This document shows, piece after piece, positions 26,384-34,895 of a stretch of DNA of 64,000 nucleotides (position 1 is its first letter; each line of letters begins with the position of its first letter). Position numbers and translations under genes: made by a program. Source of the DNA: Ulvibacterium sp965248315 (lineage in GTDB: Bacteria; Bacteroidota; Bacteroidia; Flavobacteriales; Flavobacteriaceae); the NCBI RefSeq assembly GCF_965248315.1, contig NZ_CBDFIX010000002.1, forward strand, positions 4,216,001-4,280,000. Direction: 5' to 3'. Below the pieces are notes generated by a model. It had not been told where the DNA came from. It worked only from the letters and a program-made list of their open reading frames with translations, and did not search any database.

Positions 26384-28288
26384 ATGAAAAGAATCTTTAA
26401 AAATTTTACTTACTCAATTTTAACCATGGCTTTGCTCCTCGTAGCTTCCTGTTCCGATGATGATAATGGACCCACTACTCCTCCGGAGCAGCCCATGGAT
26501 GAACTTAATATTGTAGAAACTGCCCAAGGAGAGGATTCCTTGAATAGCTTGGTCGCTGCCTTATTAAAAGCTGACGAAAGTTCTGCCAATGATCTGGTAG
26601 CAGCCCTTAGTGACGAGAATAGCACGTTTACCGTTTTAGCTCCAAGTAATGATGCCTTTACCGACCTCTTTGCCCGTTTGGATGGTTTCGATTCCTTGGA
26701 TGATTTCAATAGCGAACAACTTCAAAATTTGTTGGCCACTATATTAACATATCATGTAGTTTCGGGTGCGGCAGTAGCCTCAACGGATTTGACGGCAGAT
26801 CAATCGGTCACCACTCTTGAAGGTGGAACCTTGACCGTAAGTCTGGACGGTGGGGTTTTCTTTACGGATGCCGCTGGTGAAGCTGCCGAGGTTATCGGGG
26901 CAGATGTAATGACAGCCAATGGTATTGTACATATTATAGATAAAGTATTGTTGCCCCAAGCTGCGCTTGATGCGCTTTCCGATATCTTATTGGTCTCAAT
27001 TACAGATTTGGCAATAGCCACCCCTAGCCTAAGTAATTTGGTAGCTGCCTTGCAAGCTGCCAATGGAGATTTACCTACAGTATTGGCAGGCGACGGGCCA
27101 TTTACGGTTTTTGCCCCAACGGATGAAGCTTTTACCACCTTTTTGGAAGCGAACGACTTTGCTGATTTAGCTGCAGTACCTGTTGATGTTTTGACCCAAG
27201 TACTTTTGAACCACGTTGTCAGCGGAACCAATCTTTCCAATGATCTTAGCACGGGCTACATTTCCACTCTATCAACCGCCGGGGCGGGGGAAAACAATTT
27301 GAGTCTTTTTGTAAATGTAACGGATGTAGTTACCTTAAACGGGGTATCAGAAGTCAGCGCTCCGGATAATAAGGCAATCAATGGCGTTGTGCATATAGTG
27401 GATGCGGTAATTGGCCTTCCTAATATTGTGGACCATGCCGTGGCCAATCCCGACCTTTCCAGCTTGGTTGGATTATTGACTGCAGATGACGATACCACTT
27501 TTACTGATCTTCTCTCGGGCACCGACACGGATTTCACGGTTTTTGCGCCGGTCAATACTGCCTTTGATGGATTTACCAGTGAAAACGAAATTGACAATAT
27601 ATTGTCCAATCATGTGGTGGTAGGAACCGCAGCTCTTTCTGGAGGCTTGGAAACAGGATATGACATCACAACCGCTGCCACCAATGCGGATGGCGATAAT
27701 TTAAACCTATACATTAATACGGATGATGGAGTAAGAATTAACGGAGTGAGTAGCGTAGCAGCAGCGGATATTGTTGCTACAAACGGAGTTATTCATGCGG
27801 TGGACGGCGTAATAGATATTCCAACGGTCGTAACTTTTGCAACCGCAAATCCCGATTTCTCAACCTTGGTCGGGGCATTGACCGAACTTACCCCAGACAC
27901 GGATTTTGTAGAAATATTATCAAGAACATCCGGTGGAAACAGCGATGGGATAGATCCTTCTTTTACAATTTTCGCTCCCACCAATACCGCACTTGAGGCG
28001 CAGGATGCCATTCCCAATTTCTTTGAATTGGAAGCCGTACTGTTACATCACGTGGTGGCCGGAGCCAACATACGCTCGGAAGACCTTACGCCGGACGGGA
28101 CTACCCCTGCAACTACTTTGGAAGGTGATGGCATTACGGTAACATTACCTGGAAGTGGGGAAAATATAGCCGATATTACCGATGGGGCAGGAAATACGGA
28201 CATTGGCATTATTGCAGTGGACGTACAGGCAGGTAACGGTGTAATCCATGTAGTAAATAAGGTTTTGATACCGGATACCACTAACTAA
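26384..28288 (+). CDS. Lipoprotein with four fasciclin (FAS1) domains
   Basis: 634 residues. The N-terminus is a lipoprotein signal with lipobox VASC (Cys23), followed by an Asp-rich stretch (SDDDNG) as is usual for surface-exposed Bacteroidota lipoproteins. Four FAS1 units follow at about 43-200, 205-350, 350-485 and 485-634. Each shows the H1 block (FTVLAPSNDAF, FTVFAPTDEAF, FTVFAPVNTAF, FTIFAPTNTAL) and the H2 block (VHIIDKVLLP, VHIVDAVIGLP, IHAVDGVIDIP, IHVVNKVLIP). FAS1 domains mediate adhesion and other surface contacts; a specific ligand cannot be named. It is the first of three such genes, ends in a terminator at 28331, and its leader holds two candidate promoters. Confidence 0.93.
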   Translation: MKRIFKNFTYSILTMALLLVASCSDDDNGPTTPPEQPMDELNIVETAQGEDSLNSLVAALLKADESSANDLVAALSDENSTFTVLAPSNDAFTDLFARLDGFDSLDDFNSEQLQNLLATILTYHVVSGAAVASTDLTADQSVTTLEGGTLTVSLDGGVFFTDAAGEAAEVIGADVMTANGIVHIIDKVLLPQAALDALSDILLVSITDLAIATPSLSNLVAALQAANGDLPTVLAGDGPFTVFAPTDEAFTTFLEANDFADLAAVPVDVLTQVLLNHVVSGTNLSNDLSTGYISTLSTAGAGENNLSLFVNVTDVVTLNGVSEVSAPDNKAINGVVHIVDAVIGLPNIVDHAVANPDLSSLVGLLTADDDTTFTDLLSGTDTDFTVFAPVNTAFDGFTSENEIDNILSNHVVVGTAALSGGLETGYDITTAATNADGDNLNLYINTDDGVRINGVSSVAAADIVATNGVIHAVDGVIDIPTVVTFATANPDFSTLVGALTELTPDTDFVEILSRTSGGNSDGIDPSFTIFAPTNTALEAQDAIPNFFELEAVLLHHVVAGANIRSEDLTPDGTTPATTLEGDGITVTLPGSGENIADITDGAGNTDIGIIAVDVQAGNGVIHVVNKVLIPDTTN

Positions 28289-28330
28289 ATTATTATTATT
28301 ACGTATTTATCGTACCTAAAGCACTAGTAC

Positions 28331-28360
28331 AAAGGCCGCAATTTGCGGCCTTTGTCGTAA
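28331..28360 (+). terminator. Rho-independent terminator after the first fasciclin gene
   Basis: AAAGGCCGCA pairs with TGCGGCCTTT around a 3-nt loop at 28331-28353, about 43 bp after the stop codon. The stem is G/C-rich and ends in TTT. It separates this gene from the second fasciclin gene, which therefore probably has its own promoter. Confidence 0.75.
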
Positions 28361-28577
28361 AATAGACTTGCGGAAAAAACACTTGTAAACTCTTAATTAG
28401 ATTCGGATTTACTTTTCATTCAAAACAAAAGGCAGATATTTGAATCAATTTTTCAAAGATTTTCGCGTTTTGGTAGTTGGAAGTACAGGATATTAAAATT
28501 TTCATAAAATACGATGTTGACTTGTTATGACTACTAAAAATATTACGACTTTAACTTAAAATTAAAAATAATTGATT

Positions 28578-29576
28578 ATGAAAAAGTATCTTATGTTATT
28601 CAAATTTTTGCCGTTGGCGGTCATTTTGGTAGCGGCAAGCTCCTGCAATTCGGACGACAATGATGGTCCGCCGCGGCCAGCGGAGAACATAGTAGATCTT
28701 GCCGAGGCCGAACCCAATTTAAGTATCTTGGTAGAGGCGCTACAGCGTACCAATCTCACTGACGAATTAGAGGCAAGTGGATCGTTTACCGTCCTAGCCC
28801 CAACCAACGCGGCTTTTAATACGTTTTTGGGACAAAACAACTACTCTTCCATACAGGACGTTCCTGTCGGCGCTCTTTCCCAAGTTTTATTGAACCATGT
28901 AATAGCAACGGAATTAAACTCAAGTGACTTAAACCTACTTCAACGAAATTATGCCGCAACTTTGGCCTCCGGTCCTACGGAAGGCTCCAATCTTTCCCTT
29001 TATTTTGATGCCACTGATGGTATAGAATTTAATGGTATTTCTCGTGTAGTAAATGGTGGGGGCGACATTTTGGCCTCCAATGGAACCATACACTTGGTAG
29101 ATGGGGTAATCGATTTGCCTACGGTGGTTACTTTTATTAGTGAAGACTTCAATTTTGAGGAATTGACCACAGCAATAACCACGGCTACCCCGGGATCGGA
29201 TATTGCCGCTTTTTTGTCAGAAGACGGGCCTTTCACCGTATTTGCACCTGTAGATCAAGCCTTTGATGAATTATTGGACTCAAATCCAGATTGGTCTTCG
29301 CTCTCCGATATCGACGAATCGCTTCTAACGGCCGTCCTCCAACACCATGTCGCACCAGGAAATAATAGGAGTAGTGGTCTTTCCGAAGGGTTGACCCTAA
29401 CGACCTTTGAGGGCGATGATATTACAATTTCCTTACAGGTAAACGCTCCTTTTATAGCCGCAATCACGGACGGTGCGGGGAACGATGATGTTAACATTGG
29501 ATTTGTGGATATCCAGGCAAGCAATGGAGTAATCCACCTTATTGACCAAGTTATGTTGCCAGATACCGAAAACTAA
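28578..29576 (+). CDS. Lipoprotein with two fasciclin (FAS1) domains
   Basis: 332 residues from the ATG at 28578 (a TTG at 28572 is in frame but lies before the natural MKKYLM start). The lipobox is AASSC with the Cys near residue 22, followed by NSDDNDGP. FAS1 units lie at about 35-185 (FTVLAPTNAAF, IHLVDGVIDLP) and 185-332 (FTVFAPVDQAF, IHLIDQVMLP). It resembles half of its neighbours and probably arose by duplication in this cluster. Unlike them, its leader lacks the GCAACC/ATCTT block. A terminator follows at 29597. Confidence 0.92.
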   Translation: MKKYLMLFKFLPLAVILVAASSCNSDDNDGPPRPAENIVDLAEAEPNLSILVEALQRTNLTDELEASGSFTVLAPTNAAFNTFLGQNNYSSIQDVPVGALSQVLLNHVIATELNSSDLNLLQRNYAATLASGPTEGSNLSLYFDATDGIEFNGISRVVNGGGDILASNGTIHLVDGVIDLPTVVTFISEDFNFEELTTAITTATPGSDIAAFLSEDGPFTVFAPVDQAFDELLDSNPDWSSLSDIDESLLTAVLQHHVAPGNNRSSGLSEGLTLTTFEGDDITISLQVNAPFIAAITDGAGNDDVNIGFVDIQASNGVIHLIDQVMLPDTEN

Positions 29577-29596
29577 AAGATCTCTTTCAAAATTTT

Positions 29597-29624
29597 AAAA
29601 ACCGCCCTTAGAGGCGGTTTTTTT
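29597..29624 (+). terminator. Rho-independent terminator after the second fasciclin gene
   Basis: AAAACCGCC pairs with GGCGGTTTT around a 6-nt loop, followed by a run of seven T. It begins 21 bp after the stop codon. Confidence 0.88.
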
Positions 29625-29664
29625 ATACCATAACCTCTTTGTACACAGATAGCAAGTCATATCG

Positions 29665-29735
29665 AATTTGTTAAACTTTTTATAAAATAAGTAAAACAAA
29701 AGCAACCTTTTTTAATTAGGAGTATCTTCTTTGTG
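29665..29735 (+). promoter_or_regulatory. Candidate alternative-sigma promoter block, copy 2 (shared with 26172-26242)
   Basis: TTTGTTAAAC at 29667 lies 35 bp before GCAACC (29702-29707). After exactly 16 nt comes ATCTTCTTTGTG (29724-29735), ten of twelve bases like copy 1. The T-run after GCAACC is two bases longer here than in copy 1, yet the total spacing is unchanged, which argues for selection on spacing. The block is about 174 bp before the start of the third fasciclin gene. Confidence 0.5.
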
Positions 29736-29908
29736 TTTAAACAAAATAGATAAATGTCAAACATTATTCTTTCTTTTAAAGGTGAAATCGGTTTAAAACT
29801 CAACAAATTTTGACTTTAGTTTAAGTATTGATATAAATGATATTCTATTTTTTTTGTTCAACCCACAAATTTTTTTATTAAACAATTTTATTCCTAAAAC
29901 ACTTTATT

Positions 29909-31963
29909 ATGAAAAAAATGATTCGATTTAAGAGTATGCTTGTACTCGCTCTGGCTTCAGTCTTCTCACTCTCATGTGACGACGACAATGAAGATGATAA
30001 TCTAGTAGCCAAAAGTGATGCCATCAACATTGTTGAGACTGCTCAGGGCCAAGATGCTTTAAGCTCTTTGGTAGCAGCACTATCCAAAGCGGATGAAAAA
30101 GATGACATTGACTTAATCGGCACCTTAAGCGGTGAAGGTCCGTTTACTGTATTCGCCCCTACCAATGAAGCCTTCACCTCCTTGCTAGAAGCATTGGAAG
30201 GCTTTGATTCATTGGATGATTTTGATACCGATGAAGAGAGAGATATTTTAGCCACTATCCTTAGTTATCATGTAGTTTCTGGTGTAGCGGCCGAATCCTC
30301 AGGTCTATCAGATGGTCAAGCCATTACTACTGTACAAGGAGAGGACGTAACCGTAATGTTGGGCGATGACGTAAAAATTAAGGACAAGCAAGGTGAGGAT
30401 GTTGATGCAGCGAAAGTTGTCATTCCCGATGTTGAGGCAAGCAATGGTATTGTTCATGTAATAGACAAAGTTTTGTTGCCTCAAGCAATAATTGATGCCT
30501 TGAATGGTGGCGAAATGGAAAATGAACTTGGTACTTTGGTAGATGTTGTGGTCGCTACAGAAGCGCTTTCCGTTTTGGAAGCAGCCGTCATCAAAGCCGG
30601 GTTGGCAGAGACTTTAAGCTCGGATGGCCCATTTACCGTATTGGCTCCTACAGATGATGCTTTTGTTGCCCTTTTAGGAATATTAGGTGATGATTACAAT
30701 AGTCTTGATGATTTTGATGAGGAAGCCGAAATCGCTCTTTTAAAGGATATTCTACTATACCATGTTATAGCTGGTGCAGAAGTTAAGGAAGCTGATTTGG
30801 CCGAAGGCCCTGTAGAGACTGCCTTTACCGATAATAGTATTGAAATAATTGCTTCCGGAGATACTTTTGTTATAGGAGATGCTTCTGACGTAAATGCCAA
30901 TATAACTGGTACGGATATTATGGCCTCCAACGGAGTGGCACATACTATTGATAAAGTTCTATTACCTCAATCGGCTATTGACTTTGTGACAGCCTTAAAC
31001 ATGAAAACCATTGTAGAATTGGCAGTGGCAACGGATGATTTAAGCTTATTGGTTGAAGCTCTCATCCAAGCGGATGCCGGTCTCGTAGAGACTTTAGGAG
31101 GTGCAGGGCCCTTTACTGTATTTGCTCCTACCAATGATGCGTTTGTTGCTTTGTTGGAGCTTTTGGGCGATGATTATCACAGCCTTGCCGATTTCGATAC
31201 CGATGAAGAAAAAGCATTGTTGGTAAAAGTATTGACTTACCATGTAGTTGCCGGCACTAAAGCGCTTTCTACAGACCTTAGTGATGGACAAATGATAGAG
31301 ACTTTCCAAGGTGAAAATGTCGGAATTTCAATAAGTGGTGGCATGGTACATATTGATGATGCTACCGAGGACAATGCCACTGTGGTCCTTCCAGATGTGG
31401 AAGGAAGCAATGGAGTTGTACACGTAATCAACAAGGTACTACTACCCCAAGAGGTTTTGGATATACTAAATCCACCTACACCTAATATCGTGCAATTGGC
31501 ACAGTCTGTTGATGACTTGAGCCTATTGGTTGAAGCCTTAATTCAGGCCGATGCTGGTTTGGTGGATGTATTGAGCGGAGAAGGCCCCTTTACGGTATTT
31601 GCTCCTACAAATCAGGCTTTTGCAGACTTATTGGATGCTTTGGGTGATGACTATCATAGCTTGGCCGATTTTGACACCCAAGCAGAAAAGGATTTATTGG
31701 CGGCAGTTTTGACTTATCATGTGGTGTCTGGTGCAGCGGTAGAATCTTCTTCGCTTACCAACCATCAGGAAATTGGTACCGTCCAAGGCGAGTCCTTATT
31801 TGCCATTGTTCATGGACATGATATCGATATTCGTGATAAAACGGACGCGGATGCCAATGTAATAGGTCCGGATCAAATGGCCAGTAACGGCATTGTCCAT
31901 CTTATTGACAAAGTATTGTTGCCCCAAGCCGTTCTAGATGCATTGAATCCTCCAAGCCATTAA
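29909..31963 (+). CDS. Acidic lipoprotein with four fasciclin (FAS1) domains
   Basis: 684 residues. The signal ends at SLSC (Cys23) and is followed by DDDNEDDN. Four FAS1 units lie at about 38-195, 205-360, 362-515 and 518-684, each with a FTVFAPTN or FTVLAPTD block and a VIDKVLLP-type block. Units 3 and 4 share long near-identical runs (DDLSLLVEALIQADAGLV and LGDDYHSLADFDT), evidence of recent internal duplication. The protein is strongly acidic. It opens with NIVETAQGQD, like the first gene (NIVETAQGED), so these two are the closest relatives. A strong terminator follows. Confidence 0.93.
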   Translation: MKKMIRFKSMLVLALASVFSLSCDDDNEDDNLVAKSDAINIVETAQGQDALSSLVAALSKADEKDDIDLIGTLSGEGPFTVFAPTNEAFTSLLEALEGFDSLDDFDTDEERDILATILSYHVVSGVAAESSGLSDGQAITTVQGEDVTVMLGDDVKIKDKQGEDVDAAKVVIPDVEASNGIVHVIDKVLLPQAIIDALNGGEMENELGTLVDVVVATEALSVLEAAVIKAGLAETLSSDGPFTVLAPTDDAFVALLGILGDDYNSLDDFDEEAEIALLKDILLYHVIAGAEVKEADLAEGPVETAFTDNSIEIIASGDTFVIGDASDVNANITGTDIMASNGVAHTIDKVLLPQSAIDFVTALNMKTIVELAVATDDLSLLVEALIQADAGLVETLGGAGPFTVFAPTNDAFVALLELLGDDYHSLADFDTDEEKALLVKVLTYHVVAGTKALSTDLSDGQMIETFQGENVGISISGGMVHIDDATEDNATVVLPDVEGSNGVVHVINKVLLPQEVLDILNPPTPNIVQLAQSVDDLSLLVEALIQADAGLVDVLSGEGPFTVFAPTNQAFADLLDALGDDYHSLADFDTQAEKDLLAAVLTYHVVSGAAVESSSLTNHQEIGTVQGESLFAIVHGHDIDIRDKTDADANVIGPDQMASNGIVHLIDKVLLPQAVLDALNPPSH

Positions 31964-32004
31964 GAAAGTTAGTTAGTTTTGATTGATGAATTGATTTGTT
32001 CAAG

Positions 32005-32039
32005 ACTCCCGAGGAAAAAATCCTCGGGAGTTTTTCTTT
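32005..32039 (+). terminator. Rho-independent terminator after the third fasciclin gene
   Basis: ACTCCCGAGGA pairs perfectly with TCCTCGGGAGT around a short A-rich loop, followed by TTTTTCTTT. It lies 41 bp after the stop codon and should end transcription of the cluster. Confidence 0.92.
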
Positions 32040-32191
32040 ATCATTTTAGGAATTCTTAAAACCCTAAACATCAATTTCAAACCGGTTAGCATACAAAAAC
32101 GAACACTTTACAACTTCATTTTTTTTTGATGGAATTTACAGGTCATATTTGCTGTCCCAAATCTTACCAAACTAAACCTCTTTTTAAAGCC

Positions 32192-32230
32192 AAAAGGCCC
32201 GGACAAATTGTTCGGGCCTTTTGTTTTTTT
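32192..32230 (+). terminator. Second terminator hairpin, not adjacent to a plus-strand gene
   Basis: AAAAGGCCCGGACAA pairs with TTCGGGCCTTTT and is followed on the plus strand by GTTTTTTT. The minus strand has a shorter T-run (TTTT, then GGCTTT), so it may also end the convergent DUF6515 transcript. The third fasciclin gene already has a terminator 150 bp earlier, leaving the plus-strand purpose open. Confidence 0.75.
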
Positions 32231-32244
32231 ATTTATTTAAGGTA

Positions 32245-32793
32245 TTAGTCCTCCAAAAGGTCAATAACTTCATAACCATCTTCTACGGCCTCGTAAAGTG
32301 CATTATTTAGTTCATGAACAGAAACTCCTTCAAAATCAATTTCCTCGGCATCTTCGGGCAGTTCTTCTACCACAGCTCCCACTGGAGGATCTACTATTTC
32401 GTATTCGTCGTTCATCTTTTGATAGAATATCCCATCAGCATAGGCATATCGTGTACCGCGTACATGTAATGCAACCGCGGTGACCGGTAAAACCCGTAAC
32501 CGGAAGCCCCTTGGTGGAAAGGCCCTTACATAGACTCCCCTTCTCGCTACAAAGAACATTCCCCTTACGGGATAATAGGAAACATTCCTAAAAATCACTG
32601 CCCTACTACCGGAGGGCAAACGTCTTAAGGTCCTGCGTCGCACCCTTCTATTGTGTCTTCGAACTTTACGCTTTGTCTTTTTGCTCACCCTTACCGTCTT
32701 TACTACGGGTCGCCTTACTTGTGCTTCAGCGTGATATCCGGAAAACAGGAATGCCATTAAAAAAATGACGATACCATATCTTAGATTTTTCAT
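32245..32793 (-). CDS. DUF6515-family secreted protein
   Basis: 182 residues. A signal peptide (MKNLRYGIVIFLMAFLFSGYHAEA) leads to a highly basic segment, about residues 30-62, dominated by Arg and Lys (KKTKRKVRRHNRRVRRRTLR). A middle domain contains YYPVRGMFFV and YAYADGIFYQ, typical of the DUF6515 family in Bacteroidota, and the C-terminal 50 residues are acidic (EELPEDAEEIDFEG). The sharp basic-to-acidic polarity along the chain is striking. The family has no known function; the basic part could contact DNA, lipids or anionic polysaccharide outside the inner membrane. It is convergent with the fasciclin cluster. Confidence 0.75.
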   Translation of the reverse strand: MKNLRYGIVIFLMAFLFSGYHAEAQVRRPVVKTVRVSKKTKRKVRRHNRRVRRRTLRRLPSGSRAVIFRNVSYYPVRGMFFVARRGVYVRAFPPRGFRLRVLPVTAVALHVRGTRYAYADGIFYQKMNDEYEIVDPPVGAVVEELPEDAEEIDFEGVSVHELNNALYEAVEDGYEVIDLLED

Positions 32794-32870
32794 TTTTAAA
32801 TTATTTGGATCGTTACAACTTAGATAACGTTTTAGGGATAAGGTTTAATATGTAAAAAAACAAATGGCAT

Positions 32871-32902
32871 AAAAAAACCTTGAAAAAGCATTTTCAAGGT
32901 TT
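32871..32902 (-). terminator. Rho-independent terminator of yidC
   Basis: On the minus strand AAACCTTGAAAA pairs with TTTTCAAGGTTT around a 4-nt loop and is followed by four more T. It begins 24 bp after the yidC stop. Confidence 0.85.
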
Positions 32903-32925
32903 CTTAAATACTGAAAAGTTCTGAA

Positions 32926-34794
32926 TTAACGCCTCCCTACTTTCTTTTGCTCTTCGGCTTGCTCCATCATTTCGCGCATCTTACGTTGGAATTTATTCTC
33001 TTTTTTGGGCTTCTTTTTATTTTCCTGTATTTGGGCATGAATTTTATCCTCATCCAGAATAAATCTTTTAATCACCAACATAATTCCTATGGTAATAAGA
33101 TTAGAGACAAAATAATACAGGCTCAATCCACTGGCATAGTTGTTAAAGAAAATCAACATCATAAAAGGCATCAGGTACATGATGAACTTCATATTGGGCA
33201 TCCCTGGTTGCTGTGGCAAATTTTGGCCCGTAGTCATCATCATATAGAAAAATATGGCTACTGAGGCCAGGATTGGAAACAGACTTACATGATTGCCATA
33301 GAATGTTGAGATTACCGGAATGTTGGTAGACCACTCAAAAATGGTATCATAGGACGAAAGGTCATCTGCCCAAAGAAATGGTTTTTGGCGCAAGGCGAAA
33401 GATGTTGGAAAGAACATAAACAGTGCATAGAAGATGGGCATCTGCAATAGGGCAGGAACGCAACCGCTCATAGGACTAACACCGGCCTTGTTGTACAACT
33501 TCATGGTTTCTTGTTGCTTCTTCATGGCGTTGTCCTTGTATTTTTCCCCTAACTCGGTAATTTCGGGCTTTAGCACCTTCATCTTGGCTTGTGAAAGATA
33601 GGATTTATAGGTAACCGGGGACATGGCCAAACGTACCAAAATGGTCATAACCACAATAGCAATCCCAAATGGCAAAAAGGAACTCAACAAAGAATAAAAA
33701 GGTGTAAAGATATATCGGTTGATCCAACCAAAGATTCCCCAACCAAAAGGGATGGAATCCGCCAGATCATACTCTTCATAATTATCCAATACAGCAACAT
33801 CCGTTGGGCCATAATACCAATCCATATCCAAGGACAACTCCCCTCCGCTCAGTTCAACAGGTATTACCGAACTATATGCTTTCGTAAATGCAGCAGTCTT
33901 ACTTTCTTCCTCTACCAAGTTCTTGGAAGATAAATTGGCTTCTTTAAAATTATTCTTGGTAGCTAGTATAGAACTGAAAAAATGCTGGCGATAAGATATC
34001 CATTTTACATCTTCCTCGGTCTCCTCATCGTCACTCCCTTCGGAGAGCTTGCTTATCTTTGCATCCTCATGACGATAGGTTAGCCTGGTATATCTATTTT
34101 CATACTTAATACTTTTGGAATGTCTAATACCCTTTAGGTTCCATTCTAAATTTACAGGTTGACCGGCATTTATTATCCCATTGAGACCTTGGGAACGTAT
34201 AGTAAACCCAACTAAATAATCATCGGGTTTCACTTCATAGCGATATTCCAAAAACTGGTTCGGGGATACCTTGGCCTTCATGGAAAGTACCGTATTATCC
34301 CCATTCTGGGATAATGACGGCTCAAAATACAGATCTTGGCTATTCAACACCCTATTGTCCGAAGTAGAAAAAGTTAATCCAAAAGACGCATTACCATCCT
34401 TTATTAAATAAACCGGCACAGAGTCATAAGTATGGAACTGCTTCATTCTGGCCTCTATAATTTGCCCTCCCCGGTTGCTTATTTCCAAGGAAACCAAATC
34501 GTTTTCCAATAGGGTGGTGGCATCCGATGCGGCCGTATATCCAAAAGCACCGATTGTATTTTTATAGTTGGCCACGGCCAAGGAGTCTTGAAGGTTAATG
34601 GTTGGTACGGCCTGCGCATTTTTTTCGGGAACATCCTCCTTTTCCGACGCAGCGGCCTCAACCTGTTCCTGTTTGGCTTTTTCCGCTTCCAATTCTTCAG
34701 GAGTAGGCCTATTCTGATAAAACATATAAATGAGTATGCCAAAAATGAGCACAAAGCCTATTATAGAATTGATGTCTATTTTCTTTTCTTCCAT
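32926..34794 (-). CDS. yidC: Membrane protein insertase YidC
   Basis: 622 residues, normal for YidC of Bacteroidota. The N-terminal span is at 9-25 (IIGFVLIFGILIYMFY), the periplasmic domain covers about 60-360, and the insertase core follows with membrane helices from about 370. LSQAKMKVLKPEITELGEKY is the conserved coiled cytoplasmic hairpin, and GCVPALLQMPIFYALFMFF is the family signature. The C-terminus is strongly basic (KKPKKENKFQRKMREMMEQAEEQKKV in parts), a feature linked to ribosome contact. It lies 91 bp downstream of pyrG on the same strand, a common arrangement in this phylum. Confidence 0.97.
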   Translation of the reverse strand: MEEKKIDINSIIGFVLIFGILIYMFYQNRPTPEELEAEKAKQEQVEAAASEKEDVPEKNAQAVPTINLQDSLAVANYKNTIGAFGYTAASDATTLLENDLVSLEISNRGGQIIEARMKQFHTYDSVPVYLIKDGNASFGLTFSTSDNRVLNSQDLYFEPSLSQNGDNTVLSMKAKVSPNQFLEYRYEVKPDDYLVGFTIRSQGLNGIINAGQPVNLEWNLKGIRHSKSIKYENRYTRLTYRHEDAKISKLSEGSDDEETEEDVKWISYRQHFFSSILATKNNFKEANLSSKNLVEEESKTAAFTKAYSSVIPVELSGGELSLDMDWYYGPTDVAVLDNYEEYDLADSIPFGWGIFGWINRYIFTPFYSLLSSFLPFGIAIVVMTILVRLAMSPVTYKSYLSQAKMKVLKPEITELGEKYKDNAMKKQQETMKLYNKAGVSPMSGCVPALLQMPIFYALFMFFPTSFALRQKPFLWADDLSSYDTIFEWSTNIPVISTFYGNHVSLFPILASVAIFFYMMMTTGQNLPQQPGMPNMKFIMYLMPFMMLIFFNNYASGLSLYYFVSNLITIGIMLVIKRFILDEDKIHAQIQENKKKPKKENKFQRKMREMMEQAEEQKKVGRR

Positions 34795-34861
34795 CTAAAA
34801 TTTGATTTGGCGACCCACTGGTTATTTAGAACTGGAGGCCTATCTCGTTTGTTAGGGTCTG

Positions 34862-34895
34862 CAAATATATGTCCAAATCCGGAGTTTATGCCAAA
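34862..34895 (-). promoter_or_regulatory. Possible yidC promoter inside the end of pyrG
   Basis: Read on the minus strand, TTTG (34895-34892) is followed after 22 nt by TATATTTG (34869-34862), which matches the Bacteroidota -7 element TAnnTTTG exactly. The spacer is a little longer than the usual 19-21 nt, so confidence is low. Confidence 0.35.

Larger units (their letters stand above)
29577..29908. other. 332-bp intergenic region between fasciclin genes 2 and 3
   Basis: It contains, in order, the terminator of the second gene (29597-29624), the candidate alternative-sigma promoter block (29665-29735), a GTTTAAAC palindrome near 29735-29742, and about 160 bp of very A/T-rich leader. I see no open frame worth calling and no clean TTTG / TAnnTTTG promoter near the third gene, so the GCAACC block is the best candidate for its transcription. 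Confidence 0.6.

Noticed and set aside
26410..28281. Several long minus-strand frames opposite the fasciclin genes
   Set aside because: They follow from the biased codons of the repeated FAS1 domains (Ser/Ala-rich antisense frames) and lack start regions, signals or family motifs.
28510..28545. TTGACT ... AATATT resembling a classical -35/-10 promoter before the second fasciclin gene
   Set aside because: Bacteroidota primary sigma does not use TTGACA-type boxes, and the match is what A/T-rich DNA gives by chance.
26384..31963. Tandem FAS1 genes as an unusual repeat array such as CRISPR or a surface-layer cassette
   Set aside because: The repetition is at the protein-domain level with no short identical DNA repeats and spacers; no cas genes are near.
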